The notes under the pieces were generated by a model. That model made no database searches. It worked only from the letters and a program-made list of their open reading frames with translations, and was not told the DNA's origin. From NCBI GenBank assembly GCA_003194525.1, contig NBIV01000078.1, positions 124,001-188,000 on the forward strand: a stretch of DNA of 64,000 bases, written 5' to 3'. This DNA comes from Gracilariopsis chorda (lineage: Eukaryota; Rhodophyta; Florideophyceae; Gracilariales; Gracilariaceae). The position numbers and the translations under genes are program-made. This document shows, piece after piece, positions 9,434 to 21,173 of this stretch (positions within the stretch are counted from its first letter, which is position 1; each line of letters starts with the position of its first letter).

Positions 9434-11550
9434 CATTTGTCCACAATGGCCCCGTCCACAGATCTCCACAAAACTGTTGGAACACTTGTCACCAGCCGTG
9501 CTCGTATAGTTACAAATAACGCTGAATGCAAACGTTACTATGGATCTTTATGAAGATCAACAACGGTACAAGGTTCCGATCTCAATGTTGACATTCGAAA
9601 GGTCAATAATCGAAATTTCACTTCTCTTACTCTGCATTTTTGTGTACAGAACCGAGAAAAAGAAGTTACTTTACCTCTGTCCAGTGTCAAACTAAGAACT
9701 GGTGTTTAAGAAGCCGATAATGCTGCAGAAGAACCTATTAGCAAGGAGGTTCAATCGATTAATACGCACGATATCGAGGAAGATGCTCTTGAGACACCAT
9801 CTTAGATGCAAGTTTCGCATCCGCAAACAATTGCAGTAAGCAAAAATGCACCTGTCCTATCAACTGTAATTCGTGGTCTTGTGTGGGAAACCTGTAAGAC
9901 GTGTACTCCTCTGAATGGTTGTATGCAAATGCATCAGAGGAAAGTGGTTGGCCCAGCCGGAGATTTTATCTCACTGTGTCACGTTCCTCCAAACATGAGC
10001 GCATTATATTTCCTCCTATGGATGTTCCCTATGCAGCGTTTGCAGTTCATAGTGAGCAGAACAAATGTTTGGCTAGAAAGCAAAGATGTTCGGAGGACTT
10101 CAAGGGGAGACTTGCTCAAATTCTTTGGAATTCTTATCCTCATGACTCGCATTGAGTTCTCTAACAGACGGGATCTTTGGAACCTCGAGCCTTTTCTAAG
10201 TATATTCCTCAGCCAAGTATTGGTCTTAAGATGTCACGGAACAGATTTAAAATGCTTAGAATTTCAATATGCTTCAACATAAATGGTGTGACTGAAGAGC
10301 AGGGAATTGCGCGTTGGTACTTTGTAGCAGATTTTGTGAATGCAATCAATGACCATCTTCGGTCTTTTTTCACGCCATCACATGCCTTATGTGTTGACGA
10401 AGGAATCTCACGATGGTACGGATTAGGTGGTAATTGGATTGATGTCGGACTTCCACACTATACTGCATTAGATAGGAAGCCGGAAAATGGTCATGACATG
10501 AAGGCCGTGTGTTGTACATGAAATGGTATAATGCTGAACACTGAGCTCAATATAGGTGCAAATATTTCGGAACAAGTTTTTAATTCTGATAACGCCCATG
10601 GAACGGCAGTCTTACTTCGCTTAGTGCAACCACGGTTTGGATCAGGACGATTGGTGTGTGCAAATTCCTTTTCTTGCGTCTGTCAGTACCGCGAAAGCAT
10701 TACTGGAGAAAGGTTTAAGGTTTACTGGAGTTTTCAAAAATGCTACTCGTGAATATCCCATGACACATTTCTCCAAAACTACTCTATCGGACAGGGGAGA
10801 ATTGGTATCTTTGCTATCAAAAGAAGCATTATCAATAATGATATAATGGCTATAATGTGGATGGACAGAGAAAGAAGGTATTTCACATCAACCTCCTGCA
10901 CGCTTGATCCTGGTTCTCCTATTATTCGAGAAAGGTGGAGACGGGAGGGAAAGATTTCTAAGAAAGTGCAATTGGAGGTCGCAATTCCCGAAGTGTGTGA
11001 AGAGTCTTACAAATATTGTTCAACGGGCGATCGCCAGAACAGGTGCAGACAAGATTATCTGAATCTGGGGAAGAAAATCGAAGTGAAAGAGTGGTCATTT
11101 CGAGTGAGTTGCTCTCTTTTAGCGATTTGTATTGTGGACGCGTGAAATTCGTACAAAGCTGCAAACGGAACCAGAAAAATGAAGAGCCCGCACCACGTTT
11201 ATTGCCAATTCGCTGATGAACTAATTGAGAATACATGGGATACCACAGGTCTAATGAATAGAAATGAGCAAGAACGAGAAAATGTTCATGAGGAGCCAAT
11301 GTTTACAGGCACTGGCTTGCATTTAATGCAAACGAGTAGACGGAGAAAGAACAAGGATGGAAAGATTATAAAAGCTTTATATCATGGACAATGCAATTTT
11401 TGCAAAGGTAATACAAAGTCCAAGTTTTTATGTTCTGGGTGCTATATCAGAAAGGAAAAAGAAGCGTTTTTATGTCATACTGGTACTAATAGAGATTGGT
11501 TTATGAAACACTTTGAAGAGTGTCACGGTATAATGAAGTTCAGAAGCTGA
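9434..11550 (+). pseudogene. piggyBac transposase relic (DDE_Tnp_1_7 type)
   Basis: Fragments in successive frames follow piggyBac order. The N-terminal part is near 9434-9720. A core with KDVRRTSRGDLLKFFGIL and TRIEFSNRRDLW lies at about 10070-10190. VDEGISRWYGLGGNWID with HYTALDRKPENG, containing the first catalytic Asp, is at about 10395-10515. DNAHGTAVLL and ASVSTAKALLEKGLRF are near 10590-10720, and WMDRERRYFTSTSC near 10858. A Cys-rich C-terminal domain (FCKGNTKSKFLCSGCY ... CHTGTNRDW) ends at 11550. At least four frame changes or stops (for example the TGA at 10519-10521 and the frame change near 10180) mean it cannot encode an active enzyme. Confidence 0.8.
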
Positions 11551-12027
11551 TACAGATGTCAACAACCTTGTCAATCTTCTTTTTTCATAGTAAAAATCTA
11601 TGATTGAGTGAAAAAGTTTACAATAAGTTCATTTTACCTTAAGCCCCCTACTAATTCAATCTGCGTTACTTAGACTTGCTAGATTATTTAAACTCTATGA
11701 AGAAACTGCCCCTTTAACAGATGTCACCGTATTCTTTCTGCTGTTCAAGTGGGTGTTGAAAACTTTCTGAGAGTTTAAATATATTTAGAATTAGTCGAGC
11801 TGCCGAAGGAGTTTTGGAGTTTAATTAAACCCAGCGAGGTTCGAACTAATGTTTTGTTGCTCGTATGTGACCTGACGACCCCTGAGCTGCTATGATGGCT
11901 CAGTGGTCGTCTTCTACAACTACTTATTGTTCAGAGACCACCCCGTTGGGCATTCTTCAAGTTCAAAATTTGAAATGTACGGCCATGCGGATCAGAATTC
12001 AATTTTTTTTTAATTTTGCATGCCGGC

Positions 12028-12053
12028 GCGCTGACCTCATATGAGGTCAGCGC
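12028..12053. repeat. Perfect 26-bp subterminal palindrome
   Basis: GCGCTGACCTCATATGAGGTCAGCGC is exactly self-complementary. It lies about 17 bases inside the right end of piggyBac copy 1. Shorter versions occur at the other ends of the family (9258-9273, 39557-39572, and split at 12706/18338). Confidence 0.8.
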
Positions 12054-12073
12054 ATCGGCCCGATAGACACTAG

Positions 12074-12370
12074 TACCAAGGGTATGTGTAGTCTAAAACG
12101 TTACACGCAATATCTAGGTCGCCGTGGCATTGACTTCAGCTATGCAAGGGACGGTGAGGGATGTCATGACTACTTCACAATCACACATTGGAACGGGCTG
12201 CAATGGCTGTGCATTCTACCTGCTTTGCTACGCTAGCAGTGGTGCTGGAAGGATTGCTGACACTGCGTCCATTAAGTGGTTCTTTATTGGCCAATGAGGA
12301 GAATTGCGCCGCCAACACGATACTCATCGCCCAAGCTCTCTCGTCTTGGCTGTCGAAGTGCTAGTGATGG
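12074..12370. other. Spacer between piggyBac copy 1 and the short related element
   Basis: About 300 bases with no open frame of note and no recognised repeat. Confidence 0.4.
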
Positions 12371-12714
12371 CTAATGTCTATCCGCCCAAATGTAATGTTG
12401 CCAGATGAATTTTTTTAAGGTTTTGAACCTTTCATACACGCGTCAAAAACGTTTTTGAATCAAAAGTACGTTTTTGATATCGAAAAAGCCTGTTTTCTGA
12501 AGCCCAATAGTAGATTAGACATATTATACAAGCACATCTCTATTAAACCATCTGGTTGTCTTATGTTTCTGCTTCTCACCTAGCATAAACAACAGAGATG
12601 AGAATTTTTGCTATACAAAAACAGGTTGCATAACGTATACCGACTACAAAAGGCGAAAGAATCCGATCAAAATAACTAGAATTAAAGAATGAGTTGATTG
12701 TTGTGACCTCATAT

Positions 12715-12849
12715 TGTGAAGATTGCGGCTTGACCCCTGCAAGAGTCGAGCAGAGTGTAACCGCCGGCCACTGCTTTATTAATCCAGCTGTTTGGCAACG
12801 TGTGGACACTGTGCGCTGTCCGAATGAACGGTTACAAACAAGCCATTCA
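12715..12849 (-). repeat. Copia LTR (3' LTR by element orientation)
   Basis: 135 bp, beginning TGTGAAGATTG and ending CATTCA, matching 18198-18332 at roughly 88%. Confidence 0.85.
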
Positions 12850-15800
12850 CTGTCCCTCCCAAACAAGGGAAATAGCTATGTATTGCGTACCAACTAAGTA
12901 ACAGACGTAGTTAGTACCGTTAAAAACTTTAGCCACGACAAAAACCTGTAGAAACACTTCTTGAGAGAAGGAAAAGGTATATCTCGCTTATCTCGTAAGG
13001 AAAACTTCAAAACACCAGAACCTTCAGACTCTGTGAAAAATAAAAGCAGTAAACAGAATACAAACATTAATAGTCAGAATAATTTCAAGAGGTTAGAATC
13101 TTAAGCCGCAATGTAAGCGTACCTTCTCAAGAGTTTCAACTCTTACAGCCTTTGTCAACAAGTCAGCTGGTTACAGATCAGTTCTTATCTTTGCAACATT
13201 AACAAACTCAATCTTCATCAGTTCTCTCACATGATGATACTTGAATGCAATATGCTTGTTGCTTTCTGAACCCTTTGGGTCATTCACAATTGACGCTGCG
13301 GTTGTGCTGTCACAATACAACGGAATAGCATACATGTGAGGTTCACTCTGGCTCAGAACTTTTTCACTGCGCATCTCGCAGAAGACCTTACGTAGCCATG
13401 TCAACATCTTACGGGAGTAAGAAAGAGCAATATATTCAGCTTCTCCAGACGACAATGCAGTCATGGTCTGCTTCGTCGTCGTCCACATGATTGGTGCTTC
13501 ATTCACCTCAATCAACAATCCAGCCGCATACTTTCTTGTCCCACGACAACCGGCCCAGTCTGCATCACAATATGCTTCCATTGGCGCCGATACGTCTGAT
13601 GGGAAAAACAAGCCAAGATTCTTCGAACCTTTTACGTACCTCAGTACTGTCTTTGCTAAACCCAAGTGCCTCATGCACGGGTCCTGAACCTGTCTTGCCA
13701 GCATCGAAGCTGCAAACATTGTGTCCGGCATGGATGATACAGCCAGGTACATCACTTGTCCTACTATTTTACGATAGTGACAGTGAATTGCGGGCGATAT
13801 ACCGCCTTCATCTTCACATCGACTGCTTAAGTCACATAGAGAGGGCAATGGCGTCCTAGCAAGATTAGAGTTAAAGAGCCCATACTCTTTCAACATCTTA
13901 TCAACGTACCTGGATTGCTGGATTTTTATACCATTCCTGCTCCGTTCAATATGCAGTCCGATAAAACACTTGGCTTCACCTAGGAGTTTCACTTATCTCT
14001 GCATCGCACCACAGTTTCTGCTTAAAACACAAAGTATTTGGGTCAGTAATGGACAAAACATGTGCAGTGAAATATCTCCGGAAGGCTTTTACCTGTGCAA
14101 AAACAACCTCTTCATCTGTTCCTTGAATTCATTCAAGAGAGATACCGCATTGGACAACATCAGTATGTCGTCAACAACCATGACGACTGTCAATGTTCCA
14201 TTCCCAGACTTATACAGGTGCGGCGACTGTCTGTGCTGGATTGCGTGAAGCCGTGTCCGAGTAATTCCTGATGACGCAGGGAGCCCCATACCTTTCCCGC
14301 TTGCCGTGTGCCGTAGATAGACTTCTTCAGTAAGCACACATTTCCGGGGATGGAAAATGATCCTGATGCGTTCTCGGGCTGCTCCATAACCAAAGGTTCC
14401 TCAAGGTCACCGTACAGATACGAATTGATGATTTCCATGGTTTCCATCCGTAGACCTTGGGTGGCGGCCTTTGCAATAGCCAACCGAATGGTTTCCAATC
14501 GAGCGACTGGAGCGTAGAGGTTATCCGGATCAAAGTCGAAGTAAGGTTGCATATCGCCACGGATTACGCGACGTGCTTTCGGGAGTATACTCGGAGGACT
14601 GGTATTCAGATGTTTCCCCAAGAAGGTCCATTGCAAGGGTAGGGGGTTTATTCCTGGTTTTCTATCCACTAGTACCCATGTTTCTCTGCTTTCGAGTGCA
14701 TTGTATTCCATGTAGATAGGTTCAGCCCATTTGGGCAGCCGTTTCGCCTCATCAAAGCTCCCGGGGTCCCAGCCGATGTCCTCGAAGTCTTTGGAGCGTG
14801 ATTGAGAAACCATGGAGAAGGCCAGAGAAGCTTCCAAGTGTTCTTCATCGTCTTCTTCCATCTCTTTCTCGGCCTCGTCTCTTCGGAGGGAGGAGAAGTC
14901 GATGGGTTCGTTGATAGAGGGTAGTTATTCGTTTGCAGCCTTGAAGTCCTGTTATTGGCATTTGATAACCTTAGACGTGGAGGGGACATATATCCTTAGT
15001 AACGTGCGTTGGCTTTTCATTCCAACGAAGTGACCAAGAACCGCACGGTGGAGAAACTTCTTGTTTGCTATGTTTTCCGATCTGTAGATAAACGCATCCG
15101 TCTTTGGTCCGAACTTTGAAATGTTGGTGAAGTCTGGTCTTTGTCCGAACTAAAGAGTAAACGGAACCTTCATTGCTATGCGTGAGTTTGGGAGACGTTT
15201 TCTTATGTAATTGGCGTGCGAGATTGCCTGCTCCCATAGTGTGAAAGGGAGTTGAGAAGCATACAAGAATGTAAGTGCTATCTTCCATAAGTCCTGAATG
15301 ATCTCCTCAGCAGCAATTTTGGATTGATGCGCGTACGGTGGGGTGTACTCTAACGCCAGACTAATCTCCAATGCTCATTTGGCGAAGTCATCCGATCTGT
15401 TCTCACCCGCACCGTCAAGGCGAACGCGGAAGATATGATTAGGTGCTATCTCGTTATCTGCGCGAGCCTTGTACCTCGTTATGGTTTGTAAGAACTGTGG
15501 TTTTGCGTTCAAGAAGTAAATTGAGCAAGCTATAGCGTTTTCATCCAAAAAGACTTGAATATAATTCGATCCTTGTAGAGACGGAGGCTTAATAGGCCCT
15601 GTTACGTCCGTATGGGTGAGATCCAGGGGTCTCGAGGCGACCAAGTCCGACTTTTGGAGTGGTGAGCGCCTAGCCCTTGCATCGATGAAAGGTGGACAGA
15701 ATATGTTTTGTACTGCCGGGGGTGAGAGATTTGGTACTCCATCGCATTGTTCCACCGTGGATATTAGCCTATCCTTTCCAGGATGCACCAATTTCTCATG

Positions 15801-17834
15801 CCAATCTTTACCGGTGTTTCCGGTTCAGTGTAATACTGCGTTGGCTCGCGTGGGTGGCACGGGGTTACGCAGTGGATATAATCCATCCCGTGGTACAGAC
15901 CTGTAGAGTTCTTGTCGGGTTTTGGGTCCCTGATAGTAAATCCTCTTCTCTCAGATGTAGTTTTGAACTCTATCTTCACATTTCTCGACTACACAGATAA
16001 TGAGATAAGGTTAGAGTCAAAGGAGGGCGGGTGTTTGACATGGAGTGTTATCCCACTTCCAAGTGGTAGTTTGATTGTACCATGGCCAATTATTTCCGAT
16101 ACGTGGTAACAGGTTTGTACCGTTTGATTCCTTGACGATTGATAGTCCCACAACAAATCCTTGTCTTTGATGAAGACATGTGTTGCCCCGGATTCCAACC
16201 ATGTTAGGTCGTTCTCTTCGTGTGAGAGTTTTGCGTGAACAATTGAACCAAAGCCACGAGGGGAATCGTCGTTCTGGTCGTCGTTATTGCGGTTGTTACG
16301 GTTCCGTTGGTGGTTGTTTCGATTGTCGTTGTTGGAATTGTTGCGAGACTCTCAGTTCCTATTAAGTTCGTCATTGCCATTGCGACCTCTTCCTCCACAG
16401 CGAATATTGTGCCGATTGGAGAATTGGTTATGGTTATTGGACTTCTTTCGTGACCAACATTCGGAGCTGATATGACCGATGCGTCCACAGTTCCAGCACT
16501 CTAGACCTTTGTTGTTCTTCCTTTAACGTTGTTTGTGGTTGGTTCTAGACGTTTTAGCCGCAGGATAGAGGTGTGTCTGGATTTTTTTCGTGTCTCTGGA
16601 GTTGGGCTGTGTGGCGGCTGCCCAGTGTGTTCGGCGATCCATCTCCCAATGGACCAGTGAAACGACCTGATCATACTCCATATTGATGGCGTCCGCCATT
16701 AATGTGATCGCCATGAGAGAGTCTGGGAGTGTTCGAAGTAGGGCGGCAGTTATTTCTCGGTCGGTTAGGGGATCACCAAGTCGAGGCAATTACAGGAAAG
16801 TAGTTTTCACATCGAGTAGGTGTTATTGGATGTCGTCACTGTCTTTGAACAAGAATGTACTTAGCTTTTGCCTGAAGTTCATTTCGGACTGAATATTGTC
16901 CTTCTTGTAGTTGGCTTCGAGTTTAGTCCACACTTCCAAGGCAGAGCAGTTCTCACGTTCCAATACCTCAGAAACGGCGACAATTGTCTGCGTACCGAAG
17001 TTCTGCACGATGGCAGATCATGCCTTACGATCGGCATCGTCCCTATGACAGCGAGCTTGAGCAGTGACCTCTTCCGGTCGAGGTTCGGTAAGTACAAACA
17101 GCGATTTATTTGAATTCATGAAATCCCAAACGTAGATGCGCCATGTATAGAAGTCGGCGGAACCCTTAAGCCGAAGAATACGCTTCGACGCGCGTTCCTT
17201 GTGCACATTCATCGCGTAGTATTCTCTACGCGAGAGCGAACGCAGTACTGGTTAGCAGAAAATATCTTCGCCAGTCCCCTACTGGTTCAGATATGCTTCT
17301 TCTTCAACGTCAATTGCCTAATTCTTCAATCACAAATATTTCCCCAAGAATAATAATAGTAACGTTAGTTAGCTTTGCACGTCCCCTATGCGTGAAGGAG
17401 GCCTTCTTCTCTCGCTCAAAACGCACAGTACAGGCCTAAGTGGTACGTGGCGGCTAGATGTGTTCGCGTATTACACACTGGGCGGCAAGACCATCCCTCT
17501 CTTCAGTGTTTTTCTCCTATAACAAATCATGCCTTGAGCCTGAAGCAGTTCCCTATCAAGGGGGCCCATTGAGATATGCCAGTGCAACTTCCCACCGACA
17601 CACCACAATACATTACACAATCTTCCTGTAAGTAAAGCGGGACTCTCTTGTCCACCTATTTGATCTTTGCGGTGGAGAGGTAGCTACGTACGAGTAGTTG
17701 TGACAGTGGGAGGATCAACGAGTACCTTCAAGCAACAAAGACCCTCGACCGAAGTGATACGCGGTGTGTAGCGGTTGGGATCAACTTCCACGGTCGATGG
17801 TAGGTTGGGAGGGCGAGCAGGATGGTGCAAAGTG

Positions 17835-18130
17835 CGGGGCGGCGCGAGGCGCAGGGTAAAGGGAGGCGCATGGTGAAGCGAAGCGCGGGGTGAAGCGAGG
17901 CGCAGGGTGAATCCAGGCGCAGGGTGTAGCGAGGCGCAGGGTGAAGCGAGGCGCAGGGCGATGCGAGGCGCAGGGTGACGCGAGGCGCAGGGCGGCGCGA
18001 GGCGCAGGGTGGTCAGGGCACTGGGCAGCACGTGGCACAAGGCAGAGCAAGTCGCAGGGGGGTGCAATGCACAGGGCGGTCACGGCACAGGTTGCAGTGA
18101 GGCGCAGGGTGGCCAAGGCGCAGGGTTGCA
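17835..18130. repeat. GC-rich 17-bp tandem repeat in the Copia leader
   Basis: Variants of GAGGCGCAGGGTGAAGC recur every 17 bases in the middle of this stretch, with more degenerate copies on both sides. It lies between the element's 5' LTR and gag. Its composition is far GC-richer than the rest of the element. Confidence 0.75.
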
Positions 18131-18197
18131 ATATATGACCGATGGGGTGCGCCACGTGGGTGGTACGGCCAGAGGGATCAGGCAGCGATTGCTACCA

Positions 18198-18332
18198 TGT
18201 GAAGATTGTGGCTTAATCCCCCCAAGATTCGAGCAGAGTGCGATCGCCGGCAACTACTTTCTTATCCCAGCTGTTCGGCAACGTGTGGACACTGTGCGCT
18301 GTCCGAATGAACGGTTACAAACACGTCATTCA
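18198..18332 (-). repeat. Copia LTR (5' LTR by element orientation)
   Basis: 135 bp, TG...CA ends, followed outward by the target duplication CATAT. Confidence 0.85.
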
Positions 18333-18359
18333 CATATGAGGTCATCGGTCCAATAGACA

Positions 18360-21173
18360 CTAGTGTCTGTCGGACAAGTGCGCTGCATCATATGAGGTCA
18401 GTGCACTGGCACGCAAAATTAAAAAAGAAATGAAATCTGATCCGCATGGCCCCACAGTTCAATATTGAACTTAAAAATTGGCCAACGGGGCTGTCTCTGA
18501 ACTATAAGTAGTTGTGGAAGACGACGACTGAGCCATAACAGCAGCTCAGTGGTCGTCAAGTCAAATACGAGCAACAAGACATGAGCTCGAACCTCGCTGA
18601 TTTTATTTAAACTTCAAAACAACTTCGGAAGCTCGACTAATTCTAAATATATTTAAACTCTTAGAATGTTTTAAACACCGACTTAAATAGTAGAAAGAAT
18701 ACGGTGAAATCTGTTAAAGAAGCAGTTTAGTGATAGAGTACCAATCATCTAGCAAGTCTACGTAACGCGGATTGGATAAGAAGGGGGCTTAAGGTAAAAT
18801 AAAATTATGGTATAAATTTGCATTCAAACATAGATATTTACTATAAAAAACGAAGATTGACAAGGTTGTTGACATCTCTATCAGCTTCTGAACTTCACTA
18901 TACCTTTACACTCTTCAAAATGTTTCATAAACCAATATCTTGTAGTACTAGTGTGACATAAAACCACTTCTTTTTCCTTTCTGATATAGCATCCAAAACA
19001 TAAAAACTTGGACTTTGAATTACCTTTGCAATAATTGAATCGTCCTTGATAAACTTACTTTGTAATCCTGCCATCCTTAGTTTTTCTCCTTCTGTTCGAT
19101 GGCATTAAATGCATAACAGTGCCTGCAAACATTGGCTTCTCATAAACATTTTCACATTCTTGCTAATTTTTCTTTATTAGACCTGTGGTATCCCATGTAT
19201 TCTCAATTAGTTCATCAGCCAATTAATAATAGAAGTGTTGCGGACTCTTGAAGTTTCTGGTTCCATTTGCGGCTTTGTACAACTTCCACGCGTCCGCAAT
19301 ACAAATCGCCAAAAGAGAGCAACTCACTCGAAATAACCACTCTTTCACTTCAATTCTCTTCTCCAGATTCAGATCATCTTGTCTGCCTCTGATGTGGCGA
19401 TCAACCATTGAACAGTTTTTGTAATACTCTTCACACAATTCGGGAATTTTGACCTCCGATTAACCTTCTCTAGAAATATTTCCCTCCCGTCTCCTCCTTT
19501 CTCGAATAATAGGAGAACCAGGATTAAGCAAGCAAGAGGTTGATACGAAATACCTTCTTTCTCTGTCCATTTACATTATAGTCATTATAAAATTATTGAT
19601 AATGCTTCCTTCTGATAGCATAGATACAAAATCCTCTCTGTACGATAGAGTAGTTTCAGAGAGATGTATCGTAGGATACTTACGAGTAGCATTTTTGACA
19701 ATTCCATTAAACCTTAAACCTTTTTCCAGTACTGCTTGCGCGGTACTGACAGACGCAAAAAACACCTACACATACCAAGTTTCCAGATCCATACTATGGT
19801 CGCACTCAGCGCAGTAAGACTGCCGTTTCATGGGAGTTATCAGAATTGAAAAAATGTTCCAGAATATTAACACCCATACTGAGCTCAATTTTCAGCATTA
19901 TGTCACTTCGTGCACTACATACGGCCTTCATTTCAAGACCGTTTTCTGGCTTTTTATCTAATGCCGTATAGTGTAGAAGCCTGAGATCAATCAAATTGCC
20001 ACCTAATGCGTACCATCGTGACATTCGTTCTTCAACACATAAGGAATGTGATGGCATGACCAAATACGGACGATAGTTATTGGTTGCCTTCAGAAAACAT
20101 TCCACAATGGACCAACGCGCGATTCCTTGTTCTTCAGTCACACCATTTTCACTAAACCATATTGATCTTTTAAGCATTTCAAATATGTTCAGTGACATCG
20201 TAAGAAAAATATTTAGCTGAGGAATAAGCTTAAAAAAAAGCTCAAGGCTCCAAAGACCCTTTCTGTTAGATAAATCAATACGAGTCATAAGGATAAGAAT
20301 CCCGAAGAATTTGAGGAGTTTTCCTCCTGAAATAATCCGAACGTCTTAGTTTCTTAGCTGAACATTTGTTCTCTTCACTTTGAACTGCAAATGATGCGTA
20401 AAAAAACAAAGGAAGAACAATGATGCGCTCATGTTTGGAGGAACGTGACGAAGTGAGATAAAATCTATGGCTAGGCCAACCACTTTTTACTGATTCATTT
20501 GCATTCAACCATTCAGAGGACTCAAGTTCTTACAGATTTCTCACACACGACCATAAATCAAAATTGATTCGACAGGTGCATTTTCGCTTACTAAACTTGT
20601 TTGCAGCTGCAGAACTTGCATCCAGGATAGTTTCACAGGAGCATCTACGTCTATTATTTGCGTATTAAAGGTTCAAGCCCAGATGATACGTTCTTTTGCA
20701 GATTTTAGTGCTTTGTTAACACAAATACAAATTGGAAACTGGTTAGAGGTAGGGTTACTTCTTTTTCTCGGTTCGGTAGATAACACTTCACAGTCAGAGA
20801 CGTGATTTTTCCATTGTTGACCTTTCGAGTTTCAACATTGAGGAAGAAACCTTGTACCGCTGTTGATTTCCATAGAGATTTATAATAACGTTTGCATTCA
20901 GCATCGATTGTAGCCAGATGAGCACGGCTGTTGACAGCTGTTCTAACAGTTTTGCGAAGATCTGTGGACGAGGCCATGATGTGGAAATGTTGTTGAAAAT
21001 AGTGCCTAACTTGACAGCTATGACTGTTGGTGATGTGTTGTGGACATGGTTCAGCACTGCCGGCGTAGAAGACATGATGAGAATATCAAAGCGAAAAAGT
21101 TTTAAGGTTTCGATAAAGTTCTAGACTAATTAAAATTGGCCTCATATAAGGTCGCTGGTGAGATAGAAACTAG
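18360..21173 (-). mobile_element. piggyBac-family DNA transposon, copy 2 (decayed, inverted)
   Basis: A 2.8-kb element bounded by CTAG at 18360-18363 and 21170-21173. Inward-reading ends are TGTCTGTCGGAC and TTTCTATCTCACC. It is the same family as copy 1 but in opposite orientation, with many substitutions between the two. Its left CTAG is also the right flank of the split short element, so the two elements abut with a single shared tetranucleotide. It carries a broken transposase. Confidence 0.8.
19223..20977 (-). pseudogene. piggyBac transposase relic, copy 2
   Basis: Fragments on the minus strand are homologous to those of copy 1. They are an N-terminal part at 20977-20705 (starting MASSTDLRKTVRTAVNSRAH), a core at 20508-19806 containing TRIDLSNRKGLW and MSRWYALGGNLIDLRLLHY, then ASVSTAQAVLEKGLRFNGI near 19755-19700, and a part ending near 19223. 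The putative first catalytic position reads VEERMSRW where copy 1 has VDEGISRW, so an acidic catalytic residue may be lost. Several frame changes are present. Confidence 0.75.

Larger units (their letters stand above)
9238..12073 (+). mobile_element. piggyBac-family DNA transposon, copy 1 (decayed)
   Basis: A 2.8-kb element bounded on both sides by CTAG (9238-9241 and 12070-12073). Reading inwards the ends are TTTTTATCTGACC and TGTCTATCGGGCC, so they form short imperfect terminal inverted repeats. Each end is followed by a near-palindrome of the type GACCTCATATGAGGTC. It carries a broken piggyBac transposase. A second copy lies inverted at 18360-21173, and shorter relatives with the same ends occur at 12371 and 39537. 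Known piggyBac elements are flanked by TTAA; here CTAG stands in that place. Confidence 0.8.
12715..18332 (-). mobile_element. Ty1/Copia LTR retrotransposon fossil
   Basis: A 5.6-kb element with both LTRs and a 5-bp target duplication CATAT (12710-12714 and 18333-18337). It runs on the minus strand. Parts are a long leader, gag with a CCHC knuckle (CWNCGRIGHISSEC, about 16.5 kb), integrase (about 15.1-15.8 kb), reverse transcriptase (about 14.2-15.0 kb) and RNase H (about 13.2-14.0 kb), which is Copia order. The primer-binding site next to the right LTR, TGGTAGCAATCG, fits the 3' end of an initiator-Met tRNA, and a purine tract GGGAGGGACAG abuts the left LTR. The coding region is broken in roughly a dozen places. 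The LTRs differ at about 16 of 135 positions by eye, so it is an old copy. Confidence 0.85.
12371..18363. mobile_element. Non-autonomous piggyBac-related element, split by a Copia insertion
   Basis: The left part (12371-12714) starts CTAATGTCTATCC. It matches, in reverse orientation, most of the 376-bp element at 39537-39912. The right part (18333-18363) runs from the second half of a GACCTCATATGAGGTC palindrome to a terminal TGTCTATTGGACC (reading inwards) followed by CTAG. Without the insertion it would be about 0.37 kb. The right CTAG is shared with piggyBac copy 2. No coding capacity is seen, so it would be moved by a piggyBac transposase. Confidence 0.75.

Noticed and set aside
17835-18130. 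CRISPR-like array
   Set aside because: The 17-bp units are directly tandem without unique spacers and sit in a retrotransposon leader; the 68-bp array at 59080-59500 likewise has no spacer structure.
18184-18197. A tRNA-like tail ending in CTACCA
   Set aside because: It is the reverse complement of the Copia primer-binding site; no cloverleaf precedes it.
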